From the NCBI GenBank assembly GCA_017450105.1, contig JAFSXC010000006.1:16505-80504 (forward strand): 64,000 bases of DNA. The letters run 5' to 3'. The translations under genes and the position numbers were made by a program. This stretch comes from Lachnospiraceae bacterium (GTDB lineage: Bacteria; Bacillota; Clostridia; Lachnospirales; Lachnospiraceae). The notes below the pieces were generated by a model. That model ran no database searches. It had not been told where the DNA came from and worked only from the letters and a program-made list of their open reading frames with translations. Positions 8,605 to 16,960 of this stretch are shown piece by piece. Positions within the stretch are counted from its first letter, which is position 1. Each line of letters starts with the position of its first letter.

Positions 8605-8898
8605 CTACTCCATCGCTATCGTTTTCGGAACGATAAACCCATCCTCATTCGCATAGGGCGCATTTTTGAGCGCAGCCGCTTTCCCGCTCCCGTTTTGTAC
8701 CACGTCCTCCCGAAGAGCGGAAACCGGGAGAGGTGGAATATCAAAGGAGGCACAGTCCTTTGTATCGATGGAATGCATACCCTCCGCGAGATCCAGCATC
8801 TTTTCCAGGTCCGAACGCGCCCCCTCCATTTCCTCCTCGGAAAGATGGAGCGCGGCCAGCCCGGCCGTCCGCATCAGCTCCCTGTTTGTAATCTTCAT
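8605..8898 (-). CDS. gatC: Asp-tRNA(Asn)/Glu-tRNA(Gln) amidotransferase subunit C
   Basis: The 97-residue GatC stabilises the GatA-GatB complex. Family pattern: an N-terminal helix (MRTAGLAALHLSEEEMEGA), DLEKMLDLAEGMHSIDT, and a C-terminal LREDVVQNGSGKAAALKNAP segment. The C-terminus carries the usual FIVPKTI. GGAGGTGG is upstream of the ATG. It is divergent from asnA with about 100 bp between the starts. Confidence 0.94.
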   Translation of the reverse strand: MKITNRELMRTAGLAALHLSEEEMEGARSDLEKMLDLAEGMHSIDTKDCASFDIPPLPVSALREDVVQNGSGKAAALKNAPYANEDGFIVPKTIAME

Positions 8899-8926
8899 GC
8901 AACGCCACCTCCTGCCTTAAAAAGAA

Positions 8927-8955
8927 TACCACACCGAATCCAAATATGCTATAAT
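8927..8955 (+). promoter_or_regulatory. Candidate asnA promoter
   Basis: A perfect TATAAT at 8950-8955 lies 42 bp before the asnA ATG. The -35 at 17-bp spacing (TACCAC) is weak. This may serve the whole asnA to FNT cluster. Confidence 0.5.
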
Positions 8956-8997
8956 ACCTCTGTTTCTAACAAACCGATGAAATATGAGGAGAAAGCT

Positions 8998-10008
8998 ATG
9001 AAAAATCTGCAGATCCCGGAGGGCTATAAGAGCGCACTGAACCTTCACGATACCCAGATCGCGATCAAGACCGTTAAGGACTTTTTTCAGATGCAGCTTG
9101 CCCAGAACCTGATGCTTCAGCGTGTGTCCGCGCCGCTGTTCGTGGATCCCGATACCGGTATGAACGATAATCTGAGCGGGTGGGAGCGGCCCGTGAGCTT
9201 TGGGATTAAGGAACAGAACGAAAAGGAGGCCCAGGTTGTCCAGTCGCTGGCCAAATGGAAGCGTTATGCCCTGAAAAAGTACGGGTTTTCGCTGTATGAG
9301 GGCTTGTATACGGATATGAACGCGATCCGGCGGGATGAGGATACGGATAATATCCACTCGATCTTTGTGGACCAGTGGGACTGGGAAAAGGTGATCGAGC
9401 GGGAGGACCGGAATGAAGAGCATCTGAAGGAAACCGTGAGATCTGTCTACCGGGCGCTTCGGAAGACCGAGAAATTTATGGCGATCCAGTATGACTATAT
9501 TGACGAGATCCTGCCTCATGATATCTTTTTTATCACAAGCCAGGAGCTTTTGGAGCGTTATCCCGAGCTGACAGCGAAGGAGAGGGAAGCGAAGATCACA
9601 GAGGAAAAGGGCTCGGTCTTTATTCAGAAGATCGGGGACAAGCTGAGTGACGGAAAACCCCATGATATGCGCTCCCCGGACTATGACGACTGGGAGCTGA
9701 ACGGGGATATTCTGGTCTGGTTCCCGGTGCTGTCGATCGCTCTCGAGCTGTCCTCGATGGGAATCCGTGTGGATCAGGAGGCGTTAAGGAGCCAGCTTGA
9801 GAAGGCCGGCTGCCCGGAAAGAGCCGATCTTCCGTTCCAGAAGGCGATCCTGAACGAGGAGGTCCCCTTTACGATCGGAGGCGGGATCGGCCAGAGCCGG
9901 ATCTGTATGTTCTTCCTGCGGAAGTGCCATGTGGGCGAGGTGCAGTCCTCTCTCTGGCCGAAGGAGGTCGAGGAGGAATGTGCAAAACGCGGGATTGCGC
10001 TGCTGTAA
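8998..10008 (+). CDS. asnA: Aspartate--ammonia ligase (ammonia-dependent asparagine synthetase)
   Basis: AsnA makes asparagine from aspartate, ammonia and ATP and is structurally a class II aminoacyl-tRNA synthetase paralogue. The 336 residues show LQRVSAPLFVDPDTGMND, AVVQSLAKWKRYAL-type text, LYTDMNAIRRDED, HSIFVDQWDWEKVI and the class II motif GGGIGQSRICMFFL. The ATG at 8998 is used because GAGGAGA lies 7 nt before it; a much longer open frame upstream runs antisense to gatC/gatA. It heads a tightly packed plus-strand cluster that ends with gatB and a channel gene. Confidence 0.96.
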   Translation: MKNLQIPEGYKSALNLHDTQIAIKTVKDFFQMQLAQNLMLQRVSAPLFVDPDTGMNDNLSGWERPVSFGIKEQNEKEAQVVQSLAKWKRYALKKYGFSLYEGLYTDMNAIRRDEDTDNIHSIFVDQWDWEKVIEREDRNEEHLKETVRSVYRALRKTEKFMAIQYDYIDEILPHDIFFITSQELLERYPELTAKEREAKITEEKGSVFIQKIGDKLSDGKPHDMRSPDYDDWELNGDILVWFPVLSIALELSSMGIRVDQEALRSQLEKAGCPERADLPFQKAILNEEVPFTIGGGIGQSRICMFFLRKCHVGEVQSSLWPKEVEEECAKRGIALL

Positions 10009-10012
10009 AGAG

Positions 10013-10390
10013 ATGGGTGCGTTCCGGAAAAGGGTCTCTGACGCGATGGACCGTGTGGAGCGGTTTTTGGAGGAGAGCGCGCGGTGCGGCGCGGATTTCA
10101 GGGCTTCGGAGGTGTCTCTTCTGATTTTAAAGGGGGATCTTATAAAAGAAACCCTGGAGGACCTGCTGCGGGAAGCGGAGGAGCTGGCCGAAAAACAGGA
10201 GGACCCGGTAACAAAAAGCCTGTGCCTCCAGCTTCAGGGAGTGCTGACAGCGGAGGAAAAGGGACTGATAAAGGTCCTGGAGGCGCTGAAAACCGCTGAT
10301 AAGGCCGGAAGGCTGGATGCGGAGGCCGCACTTCACAGGGAGTTAAAGAGGATTCGGGAGAAATTATGGGTAAAAGAAAACGAAAACTGA
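10013..10390 (+). CDS. Uncharacterised helical protein
   Basis: This 125-residue protein is not recognised. It begins 4 bp after the asnA stop and is strongly charged and helical (FLEESARCGADFRASEVSLL, LLREAEELAEKQEDP, LHRELKRIREKLWV). There is no signal peptide or membrane segment. It overlaps the next gene by 25 bp and belongs to a three-gene set (10013-12794) that also contains a two-helix membrane protein and a VWA lipoprotein. That set is loosely reminiscent of XpaC/TelA/VWA clusters, which is a guess. Confidence 0.7.
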   Translation: MGAFRKRVSDAMDRVERFLEESARCGADFRASEVSLLILKGDLIKETLEDLLREAEELAEKQEDPVTKSLCLQLQGVLTAEEKGLIKVLEALKTADKAGRLDAEAALHRELKRIREKLWVKENEN

Positions 10391-11130
10391 ATGCGGTGGA
10401 TGTCCTGTCCCTTCTGCTCCTTGCGCTGTTTCTGGCCGGAGTGCTGGTTTGCCTTGGCCTAAAGGATACGCTTGTGACCTACATCGGGATCCGGCTTTAC
10501 AATGTCCTGATGCTGATGCTTTCGGTGCTGCTCGCTGTTGCGGGGGTTCTGGTTGTGATCCGGCTCCTTCGGTTCCTCCGGCTGAAACGAAAGGATGAGG
10601 AGGAATCGGCGAGACAGGCCGTGCTGCAGAAGGAGCAGGAGGCGTTAGACCGGCGGAAGAAGGCGAGACTCTCCGTTGAGGGAGCGATGGATCCGGCCGT
10701 TGTGAGGTCGCTTCTCGAAAAACAGGCATTGACCAGATGGACGATGTATTACGGGCCGATCTCGGAGATCGCGGATCAGATGCGCCAGATGGATACCTAT
10801 CAGGAAAGGCTGTCCCATCTTCTGCAGAATAACGGGGCCGAGACTCTTTCCGATACGGAGACCGTTCTGAACGAGGTCGAGCAGTACCTGTGCAAAAACG
10901 TCCGGAATGTAGTGAATTTTATGGATGTGGCGGATGACGATGCCGCCGGTGAGGTGGGAGAGAAGCTTAAGGCCTGCCAGATTGCGAATAAGGAGCTTCT
11001 GACCAAGACAAGAGATTTTGTATATGCCCTGGCGGAGTATCTGAACAACCAGGGCCGGGATTCGGATATGCGTATTCTGGAGACCTACCGGGATACGATC
11101 CTTAAGCATCTCAAGGAGGAACCGATATGA
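10366..11130 (+). CDS. Membrane-anchored coiled-coil protein of unknown function
   Basis: The 254 residues begin with a basic segment and two membrane helices (about 12-34 and 43-68), then a charged coiled-coil linker (KRKDEEESARQAVLQKEQEA). A mostly helical cytoplasmic domain follows. XpaC-type membrane proteins have a comparable plan, but no diagnostic motif was recognised. Its stop overlaps the start of the VWA lipoprotein gene by 4 bp, so the two are probably co-translated and may act together at the membrane. Confidence 0.75.
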   Translation: MGKRKRKLNAVDVLSLLLLALFLAGVLVCLGLKDTLVTYIGIRLYNVLMLMLSVLLAVAGVLVVIRLLRFLRLKRKDEEESARQAVLQKEQEALDRRKKARLSVEGAMDPAVVRSLLEKQALTRWTMYYGPISEIADQMRQMDTYQERLSHLLQNNGAETLSDTETVLNEVEQYLCKNVRNVVNFMDVADDDAAGEVGEKLKACQIANKELLTKTRDFVYALAEYLNNQGRDSDMRILETYRDTILKHLKEEPI

Positions 11131-12794
11131 AAAAGAAAGCCTGTGCATGGATTCTCGTTTTTTGCTGTCTTTTTCTGTTTTCCGGCTGCAACGGAATCTA
11201 TGATGAGGGAGCGCCCGCTCTCTCGGAGAACGAAGCCAAAGCTGAGCTTTCCACGCTTCTGAAAAAGGTGGAGAAGAGAGAGGTCACGAACCCGATCCTG
11301 GATATTTATTCCGATGATCTTTCGGAGCAGGCCGCGCTTGCGGATATTGATACCTTCCCGATTACCGAGGCCGGAACCGGCGAAATAGATATCGAGATCG
11401 CCGCAGCGACGGAAATGAGCGCCGATGCCCCGGACGACTGGCTGAATGTAGTCGCCAAGCGTTTTAACCGCGAGGGCTACCATGTCGGCTCCAAAAGTGT
11501 GTCCGTGTCCATTCGAAAAATTACCTCGGGCGAGGTGGTGACCTATATTAAGGCCGGGAAATACCAGCCGAACGTCTATGTGCCCAGTAACTACGCCTGG
11601 GGAGAGATGCTGGAGGCCTCCGGGATCGGGATAGAAAAGATGGAGGACCGGATCGCGGGGAATACGGCCGGGCTGCTGATCAAGAAGGATGTCTATGAGG
11701 GCTTTACGTCGAAATACGGCCAGGCCACAGTCGATTCGGTTCTGAAGGCCGCCAATGCCGGGGATCTGAATTTCGCCTATACGAATCCCTATACCTCGAG
11801 CACGGGTTTGAATATCCTGTGCGCCATGCTGAAGGCCTTTGACCCGTCGGATCCCCTGTCGGACAAGGCCGCGGATGCCCTTTTGGAGTACCAGAAAAAT
11901 TCGCCTCCGGTGGCCTATACGACGGCGGTTTTGAGAAATTCCGCAAAGAAGGGCCTGGTGAACGCGATGGTTATGGAGGAGCAGGCCTATGTCAATACGC
12001 CGGAGCTCAGGAGCTATGAGTACATTCCGGCCGGGATCCGGCATGACCATCCGGTCTATGTGTTTGACTGGGACACAGAGGAGGAAAAGGCGGCCGCGCA
12101 GCTCTTCGTAACCTACTGCCTGTCTGACGACAGCCAGGAAGCGGCTACGGAAAAGGGCTTTAACCGCCATGACGACTATGTTTCCCAGGACCCCGGGATG
12201 ACCGGAAACGACTATATTTCCGCCCAGAAGATCTGGAAGCAGAATAAGAACGGCGGACGGCCGGTGGCGGCGGTCTTTGTCGCGGATGTATCCGGCTCGA
12301 TGGACGGGGAGCCCTTAAACTCCCTGAAAAATTCCCTGATCAGCGCCTCCTCCTACATCGGCTCGGAGCATTACATCGGCCTGGTCAGCTATTCCAGCGA
12401 TGTAACGGTCCATCTTCCGATCGCGGAATTTGACGATAAGCAGAGAGCCTTCTTCTCCGGAGAGGTAAAGGCCTTGACGGCCAACGGCGGAACCGCTACC
12501 TATGACGCGGTGCTGGTGGCTCTGGATATGCTGGAGAAGATCCGGGAGGAGGTACCGAACGCCAAGCCCATGCTCTTTGTGCTGACGGACGGAGAGCAGA
12601 ACCAGGGGTACGGCCTGAACCGGATCCGCGGGATCGTCGGGGGACTCAGCGTTCCGGTGTATACGATTGCCTATAATTATAATGATAACGGAGAGCTCGA
12701 GACGCTGTCCGGGATCAACGAAGCCGCGACGATCCGGGCGGGGAGCGATGATATCGTAAACCAGCTCCGAAATCTGTTTAATGTTCAGCTATAA
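11127..12794 (+). CDS. Lipoprotein with extracellular solute-binding-like region and VWA domain
   Basis: The signal peptide ends in a lipobox (FLFSGC, Cys about residue 20), so the protein should be lipid-anchored outside the membrane. Residues about 75-360 resemble a bacterial extracellular solute-binding fold (NVVAKRFNREGYHVG, YVPSNYAWGEML, NLNFAYTNPY-like text, DHPVYVFDWDTEEEKAAAQL). Residues about 375-555 are a VWA domain with an intact MIDAS: DVSGSM, a Thr in GGTATYDAV and an Asp in LTDGEQNQG. This suggests a metal-dependent protein-protein adhesion or assembly role. The last 14 bp overlap gatB. Confidence 0.87.
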   Translation: MKKKACAWILVFCCLFLFSGCNGIYDEGAPALSENEAKAELSTLLKKVEKREVTNPILDIYSDDLSEQAALADIDTFPITEAGTGEIDIEIAAATEMSADAPDDWLNVVAKRFNREGYHVGSKSVSVSIRKITSGEVVTYIKAGKYQPNVYVPSNYAWGEMLEASGIGIEKMEDRIAGNTAGLLIKKDVYEGFTSKYGQATVDSVLKAANAGDLNFAYTNPYTSSTGLNILCAMLKAFDPSDPLSDKAADALLEYQKNSPPVAYTTAVLRNSAKKGLVNAMVMEEQAYVNTPELRSYEYIPAGIRHDHPVYVFDWDTEEEKAAAQLFVTYCLSDDSQEAATEKGFNRHDDYVSQDPGMTGNDYISAQKIWKQNKNGGRPVAAVFVADVSGSMDGEPLNSLKNSLISASSYIGSEHYIGLVSYSSDVTVHLPIAEFDDKQRAFFSGEVKALTANGGTATYDAVLVALDMLEKIREEVPNAKPMLFVLTDGEQNQGYGLNRIRGIVGGLSVPVYTIAYNYNDNGELETLSGINEAATIRAGSDDIVNQLRNLFNVQL

Positions 12795-14223
12795 CGGTAT
12801 GGATTACGAAACCGTTATCGGTCTGGAGGTGCATATTGAGCTGCTGACGAAGACCAAGATCTTCTGCGCCTGCAGCGCCGCCTTCGGAGGAGAACCGAAT
12901 ACGCATACCTGTCCGGTCTGCACGGGCCAGCCCGGATCGCTCCCGGTCCTGAACCGGCGCGTGGTGGAGCTTGCGGCAGCCGTCGGGCTGGCCTTGAACT
13001 GTACGATTGAAAAGCGGCCGCGCTTTGACCGGAAGAACTATTTTTACCCGGATAATCCCCAGAATTATCAGATCTCCCAGCTTTATGCGCCTCTGTGTCA
13101 AAACGGATTTCTGGACGTCGAAACGGAGGAGGGAGAAAAACGCCTCCGGATCCATGAGATTCATATGGAGGAGGACGCGGGAAAGCTCCTGCACAGCCCG
13201 GAGGGGGATGTTTCCTTCGTGGACTATAACCGGGCCGGGGTGCCGCTGATCGAGATCGTGACCGAGCCGGATATGAGAAACGCCGACGAGGTTTTGGCCT
13301 TTCTCGAGAAGCTCCGCTTACGGGTACAATACCTTGGCGCCTCGGACTGCCGGATGAATGAGGGGTCGCTGCGGGTGGATGTGAATCTCTCGCTTAGGAA
13401 AAAGGGAGAGAAGACCCTGGGCACACGTACAGAGATGAAAAACCTGAATTCCTTCCGTGCCGTCAAACGGGCCATCGAAGCCGAAGCGCTGCGCCAGGCA
13501 AAGCTTTTGTCAGAGCATGGGAGCGTGGAGCAGGAGACCAGACGCTGGGATGACGGAGAGGGAGTGTCCTATCCGATGCGCTCCAAGGAGGATGTTTCGG
13601 ATTACCGGTATTTCCCGGAGCCCGATCTTCCGGGGCTGATCCTGACCGACGAATGGATCGAAGACCTGCGAAAGGGCCTGCCGGAATTTCGCGAGGAAAA
13701 AAGAAGACGGTTTGTCAAGGACTACGGTCTGACCGATTACGATGCCGGGGTACTGACGGCGTCGAAGGACATGGCGGACTTCTTTGAGACAACGGCGGCG
13801 CTGTGCAATAACCCCAAGAAGACGGCGAACTGGCTGATGGGGGAAACGCTGCGGCTGAAAAGAGAGGCAGGGCAGACAGAGGATAAAATTCCCTTCTCTC
13901 CGGAGCATCTTGCGAAGCTGATCCGCCTTACGGAGGAGGGGAAGCTGAATTCCACGCTGGCGAAGGAGGTCTTTTTCGTCATGTTCCGTGAGGATAAGGA
14001 CCCCTTGGAGGAAGCGGAGGAGAGGGGACTTCTGGCCGTAACGGATGAGGAGACCATGCGTAAGCAGATAAAGGAAGTGCTTTCTGAAAACCCGGGGCCC
14101 GTGGAGCAGTATCGAAGCGGTACGGAAAAGGTATTTGGTTTTCTGGTGGGGCAGACGATGAAAAAGCTGAAAGGAAAGGGGGATCCGGCGGTGATCCAAA
14201 GGATCCTGAAGGAAGAGCTATGA
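12781..14223 (+). CDS. gatB: Asp-tRNA(Asn)/Glu-tRNA(Gln) amidotransferase subunit B
   Basis: GatB binds and phosphorylates the mischarged aminoacyl-tRNA before amidation. The 480 residues show YETVIGLEVHIELLTKTKIF, CVC-type zinc ligands in FCACSAAF...HTCPVCTGQPGSLPVLN, FDRKNYFYPDNPQNYQISQ and MRNADEVLAFLEKLR. The C-terminal tail has the YqeY-like helical domain (FGFLVGQTMKKLKGKGDPA). The ATG at 12799 gives the more usual N-terminus MDYETV and is an equally good start. It overlaps the VWA gene and is coupled to the FNT channel by ATGA. Confidence 0.96.
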   Translation: MFSYNGMDYETVIGLEVHIELLTKTKIFCACSAAFGGEPNTHTCPVCTGQPGSLPVLNRRVVELAAAVGLALNCTIEKRPRFDRKNYFYPDNPQNYQISQLYAPLCQNGFLDVETEEGEKRLRIHEIHMEEDAGKLLHSPEGDVSFVDYNRAGVPLIEIVTEPDMRNADEVLAFLEKLRLRVQYLGASDCRMNEGSLRVDVNLSLRKKGEKTLGTRTEMKNLNSFRAVKRAIEAEALRQAKLLSEHGSVEQETRRWDDGEGVSYPMRSKEDVSDYRYFPEPDLPGLILTDEWIEDLRKGLPEFREEKRRRFVKDYGLTDYDAGVLTASKDMADFFETTAALCNNPKKTANWLMGETLRLKREAGQTEDKIPFSPEHLAKLIRLTEEGKLNSTLAKEVFFVMFREDKDPLEEAEERGLLAVTDEETMRKQIKEVLSENPGPVEQYRSGTEKVFGFLVGQTMKKLKGKGDPAVIQRILKEEL

Positions 14224-14963
14224 CGGAGGTGCTGAAGGCCTATGATCTGGCCGGTCAGAAAAAATGCGGCCTGTCGGTCGGGAAAATGCTTATTCTCGGG
14301 CTTTTTGCCGGGGCATTCATCGCCCTTGGCGGCCTGGGCAGCCAGTTCGCCGGGACGATCGTAAACAAATTTGCCGGCGCCTTTGTTTTCCCGGTCGGGC
14401 TCATGATGGTGGTTCTGACCGGAGCCGAGCTTTTTACCGGAAACTGCCTGCTGATCATGCCGGTGGTGAGAAGGGCGGTAAGCCTGCCGAGGATGCTTCT
14501 GTCCTGGCTCATCGTTTATATCGGAAATGCCCTCGGCGGTCTTCTTATCGCGTGCGCGGTTTACGGCGCCGGGGTTTTGCCGGAGGAGGCGAGAGCGGCC
14601 GCCGTCAGCGCGTATCAGACGAAATGTGCGCTTTCGGCGCCGGAGCTTCTGATCCGCGGAATCCTTTGTAATGTTCTGGTCTGCATCGCTGTTTATCTTG
14701 CCTTTGCCGCGAAGGATGTGCCCGGGAAGATCCTCTCTCTGTTTTTCCCGACGATGCTGTTTGTCCTTTGCTCCTTTGAGCACAGCATCGCAAACTGGTA
14801 TTTCCTTCCGCTCGGAAGCCTTTACGCGGGAAGCGGAGTCCTAAACGGATCCATGGCCGCAAACCTATGCCTCGTTACTCTGGGAAACATTCTCGGCGGC
14901 GCTGGGATCGTGGGACTGGGGTTTGCTTATGCAGGAAAAACAGCCGTAAAACGGGACAAATAA
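14220..14963 (+). CDS. Formate/nitrite transporter (FNT) family channel
   Basis: A 247-residue membrane protein with six helices. FNT features include GLFAGAFIALGG, an omega-loop AGTIVNKFAGAFVFPVGLM, the family stretch GAELFTGNCLLIMPV and FEHSIANWYFLPLGS with the pore histidine. The substrate could be formate, nitrite or another small monovalent anion; sequence alone does not decide. The ATG overlaps the gatB stop by 4 bp. A strong terminator follows at 14971-15010. Confidence 0.93.
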   Translation: MTEVLKAYDLAGQKKCGLSVGKMLILGLFAGAFIALGGLGSQFAGTIVNKFAGAFVFPVGLMMVVLTGAELFTGNCLLIMPVVRRAVSLPRMLLSWLIVYIGNALGGLLIACAVYGAGVLPEEARAAAVSAYQTKCALSAPELLIRGILCNVLVCIAVYLAFAAKDVPGKILSLFFPTMLFVLCSFEHSIANWYFLPLGSLYAGSGVLNGSMAANLCLVTLGNILGGAGIVGLGFAYAGKTAVKRDK

Positions 14964-14970
14964 AGACACG

Positions 14971-15010
14971 AAAAAACCGCCGCGCAGAAACGCGGCGGTC
15001 TTTCTTTTTC
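14971..15010. terminator. Bidirectional intrinsic terminator between FNT and csp
   Basis: A perfect 9-bp stem, ACCGCCGCG (14976-14984) with CGCGGCGGT (14991-14999), has a CAGAAA loop. The T-rich tail is on the right and an A run is on the left, so it can end transcripts from both convergent genes. Confidence 0.9.
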
Positions 15011-15019
15011 ACCTTGGTC

Positions 15020-15220
15020 TTATTGGATCACGGTAACGTTTGTGGCCTGCGGGCCCTTCTCGCCTTCACTAATCTCGAACTCTACGGAAGCACCCTCCGG
15101 AAGATCCTTAAAGCCTTCCATATTAATTCCGGAATAATGTACGAAAACATCCTTTCCACTTTCATCCGAGATAAAGCCGTAGCCTTTTTGCCTGTTGAAC
15201 CACTTCACAGTACCTTTCAT
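15020..15220 (-). CDS. Cold-shock protein (CspA family)
   Basis: A 66-residue single-stranded nucleic-acid chaperone: [17 protein letters not shown] with the RNP1 motif, DVFVHYSGI with RNP2, and [11 protein letters not shown] at the end. The ATG at 15218-15220 is selected because GGAGGG is 10 nt upstream; an in-frame TTG further up would bury that ribosome site in coding sequence. It has its own promoter at 15275-15303 and ends at a bidirectional terminator. Confidence 0.96.
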   Translation of the reverse strand: MKGTVKWFNRQKGYGFISDESGKDVFVHYSGINMEGFKDLPEGASVEFEISEGEKGPQATNVTVIQ

Positions 15221-15274
15221 TTCTTTTTTTCCCTCCAAGATCTAAATATTCTGACTGTGCATAAGCACTTAGTT

Positions 15275-15303
15275 ATAATAGCACAAAATCTTGATCTGTT
15301 CAA
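15275..15303 (-). promoter_or_regulatory. Promoter of the cold-shock gene
   Basis: On the minus strand: TTGAAC, a 17-bp spacer and TATTAT. The likely 5' leader is about 50 nt, which is long enough for the usual cold-shock leader structure. It overlaps the last codons of the upstream gene. Confidence 0.72.
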
Positions 15304-15782
15304 CCGATTTCTTCAACAATTATACCAAGACGGTGCAAAAGACCGCGTGCATAGTCATCCCACGACCTGTCAAGGACATGGTCCATGGAGAAGCTCCCCC
15401 GGGAAAGCCCGGTCACCATCGTAAGTCTGTTTTCCTGAAACCGCAGGGAAAGCAGGCATTGATCCCGGTCCTCAGCGCCGAGCGACCGGGCCTCCCGGGA
15501 AGAGAGCACCAGCGTAAACCGGAAGGACAGAGGCGTCCGGTTCCCCCGAATCAGCGAGAAGACCCTTGCCTTCATCAGCCTCCAAGGGAGGTAAACCTGT
15601 TCCTCCAGCCCGAGCTCCGCAAGCTCTTCGGTATTGTAATAAGCGGTATTGATCTTCCCGTCCAGACGATAGGTGGTCTCCAGCGCCAGCGTTCCCTCGG
15701 AAAACAGGAAGGAATCGAAGGCCTCCTCCATCAGAAGGAGCTGCATGCATTTTTTTACTTCCGGTATTTGAAGAGCGATCAT
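15300..15782 (-). CDS. DUF5721-like hypothetical protein
   Basis: The 160 residues start MIALQIPEVKKCMQLLLMEE followed by AFDSFLFSEGTLALETTYRL, which I associate from memory with the Lachnospiraceae DUF5721 family. Function is unknown. It has no signal peptide or membrane segment and is soluble with mixed alpha/beta composition. The start overlaps the aldo/keto reductase stop by 4 bp, and the gene is the last of a six-gene minus-strand operon starting at the SIMPL protein. Confidence 0.75.
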   Translation of the reverse strand: MIALQIPEVKKCMQLLLMEEAFDSFLFSEGTLALETTYRLDGKINTAYYNTEELAELGLEEQVYLPWRLMKARVFSLIRGNRTPLSFRFTLVLSSREARSLGAEDRDQCLLSLRFQENRLTMVTGLSRGSFSMDHVLDRSWDDYARGLLHRLGIIVEEIG

Positions 15783-16960
15783 TTACGGAACATGAACTTT
15801 CTGGCAACAGCCATGGCAGCGCGGTAGGGAAGGGGCCGTACCTCCCTGTCCGCTTCCTTGAGGAGCTCTACGATGGGAAGATGCTGCGGACAATGGGATT
15901 CACATTTTTTACAACCCACGCACTGCGTCGCAAACGAGGGCTCACGCCGGATCGCGGTCGTCTGGAAGTATTCATTCCGGCCGGCCCGTTTGCTCTCGGT
16001 GTACATTGTATTGTAGCAGCGGAACAGCCCCGGAATATCCACACCCTGGGGACAGGGCATGCAATAACGGCATTCCGTGCAGCCCACCTTGATCCGGGAA
16101 AGGATGATTTTACGGATCTTTTTGATCAGAATATGATCCTCTCTTGTCAGGGATCCGGGCTCGGTTTGCGAAGCGATGCGCAGGTTCTCCTTCAGCATTT
16201 CCATCGAATTCATACCCGAAAGGACCGTAGTCACTCCGCTCTGGTCATAAAGCCAGCGGAACGCCCACTCCGCCGGGGAATAGCCGCGCTCGTTCTGCCG
16301 GATCAGCCGCTTTGCTGCCTCCGGAAGGAGCGAGACCAGCTTTCCGCCTCTTAAGGGCTCCATGATGATCACCGGGATCCCCTTTTCCTCCGCGGCAAGA
16401 AGACCCTTTTTCCCGGCCTGGCTGTTCACATCCAGATAGTTGTACTGGATCTGGCAGAAATCCCAGTCATAGGCATCGAGAATCTTAAGAAACATCTCCG
16501 TATTTCCGTGGAAGGAAAAACCGATGTTCGTGATCTCTCCCGACTGCTTTTTCCGGCGGATCCAGTCCCGGATCCCAAGCCGGTCAAGGTTTTCCCAGGA
16601 GGCGATATCCGTCATCATGTGCATCAGATAGTAGTCAATATGATCGGTTTTCAGACGCTTTTTCTGCTCCTCGAAATACCGGTCGATGGCCGAGGAGTTC
16701 TTTACCAGGTACTGCGGCAGCTTTGTGGCGATATAGACCTTGTCCCGGACGTGGTTCCGCTCCAATATGGTACCCAGCGCCTCCTCGCTTCCGGGATAGA
16801 TATAGGCGGTATCAAAATAATTGATGCCGCCTCTGATTGCTGCCAGGATCTCTTTTTCCGCTTTTTCCAGATCAATCCCCGGACCCTTCCGGGAAAAACG
16901 CATACAGCCGTAGCCCAGAACCGACAGCTCACGGCCGTATTTATCCTTCCGATAATTCAT
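15779..16960 (-). CDS. Aldo/keto reductase with C-terminal 4Fe-4S ferredoxin-like domain
   Basis: Residues 1-280 are an aldo/keto reductase TIM barrel with GYGCMRFSRKGPGID, the catalytic Asp/Tyr in NYFDTAYIYPGSE, Lys in ATKLPQYLVK and His in YYLMHMM. The C-terminal 110 residues carry clustered cysteines CTECRYCMPCPQGVDIP and CVGCKKCESHCPQHLP, typical of the anaerobe subfamily that couples NAD(P)H and iron-sulphur electron flow. Substrate unknown. An AAGGAGAA ribosome site precedes the ATG. Both ends are coupled to neighbours by 4-bp overlaps. Confidence 0.94.
   Translation of the reverse strand: MNYRKDKYGRELSVLGYGCMRFSRKGPGIDLEKAEKEILAAIRGGINYFDTAYIYPGSEEALGTILERNHVRDKVYIATKLPQYLVKNSSAIDRYFEEQKKRLKTDHIDYYLMHMMTDIASWENLDRLGIRDWIRRKKQSGEITNIGFSFHGNTEMFLKILDAYDWDFCQIQYNYLDVNSQAGKKGLLAAEEKGIPVIIMEPLRGGKLVSLLPEAAKRLIRQNERGYSPAEWAFRWLYDQSGVTTVLSGMNSMEMLKENLRIASQTEPGSLTREDHILIKKIRKIILSRIKVGCTECRYCMPCPQGVDIPGLFRCYNTMYTESKRAGRNEYFQTTAIRREPSFATQCVGCKKCESHCPQHLPIVELLKEADREVRPLPYRAAMAVARKFMFRK

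Noticed and set aside
8464-8997. In-frame N-terminal extension of asnA
   Set aside because: It would overlap gatA and gatC, and the ATG at 8998 has its own ribosome site and the conserved AsnA N-terminus.
11085-12170. Long minus-strand open frame opposite the VWA lipoprotein gene
   Set aside because: It is basic and Gly/His/Arg-rich with no family motif, lacks a ribosome site, and is the antisense of a clear GC-rich gene.
14971-15010. Inverted repeat as a protein operator
   Set aside because: The perfect stem with T-rich tail between convergent genes fits an intrinsic terminator.
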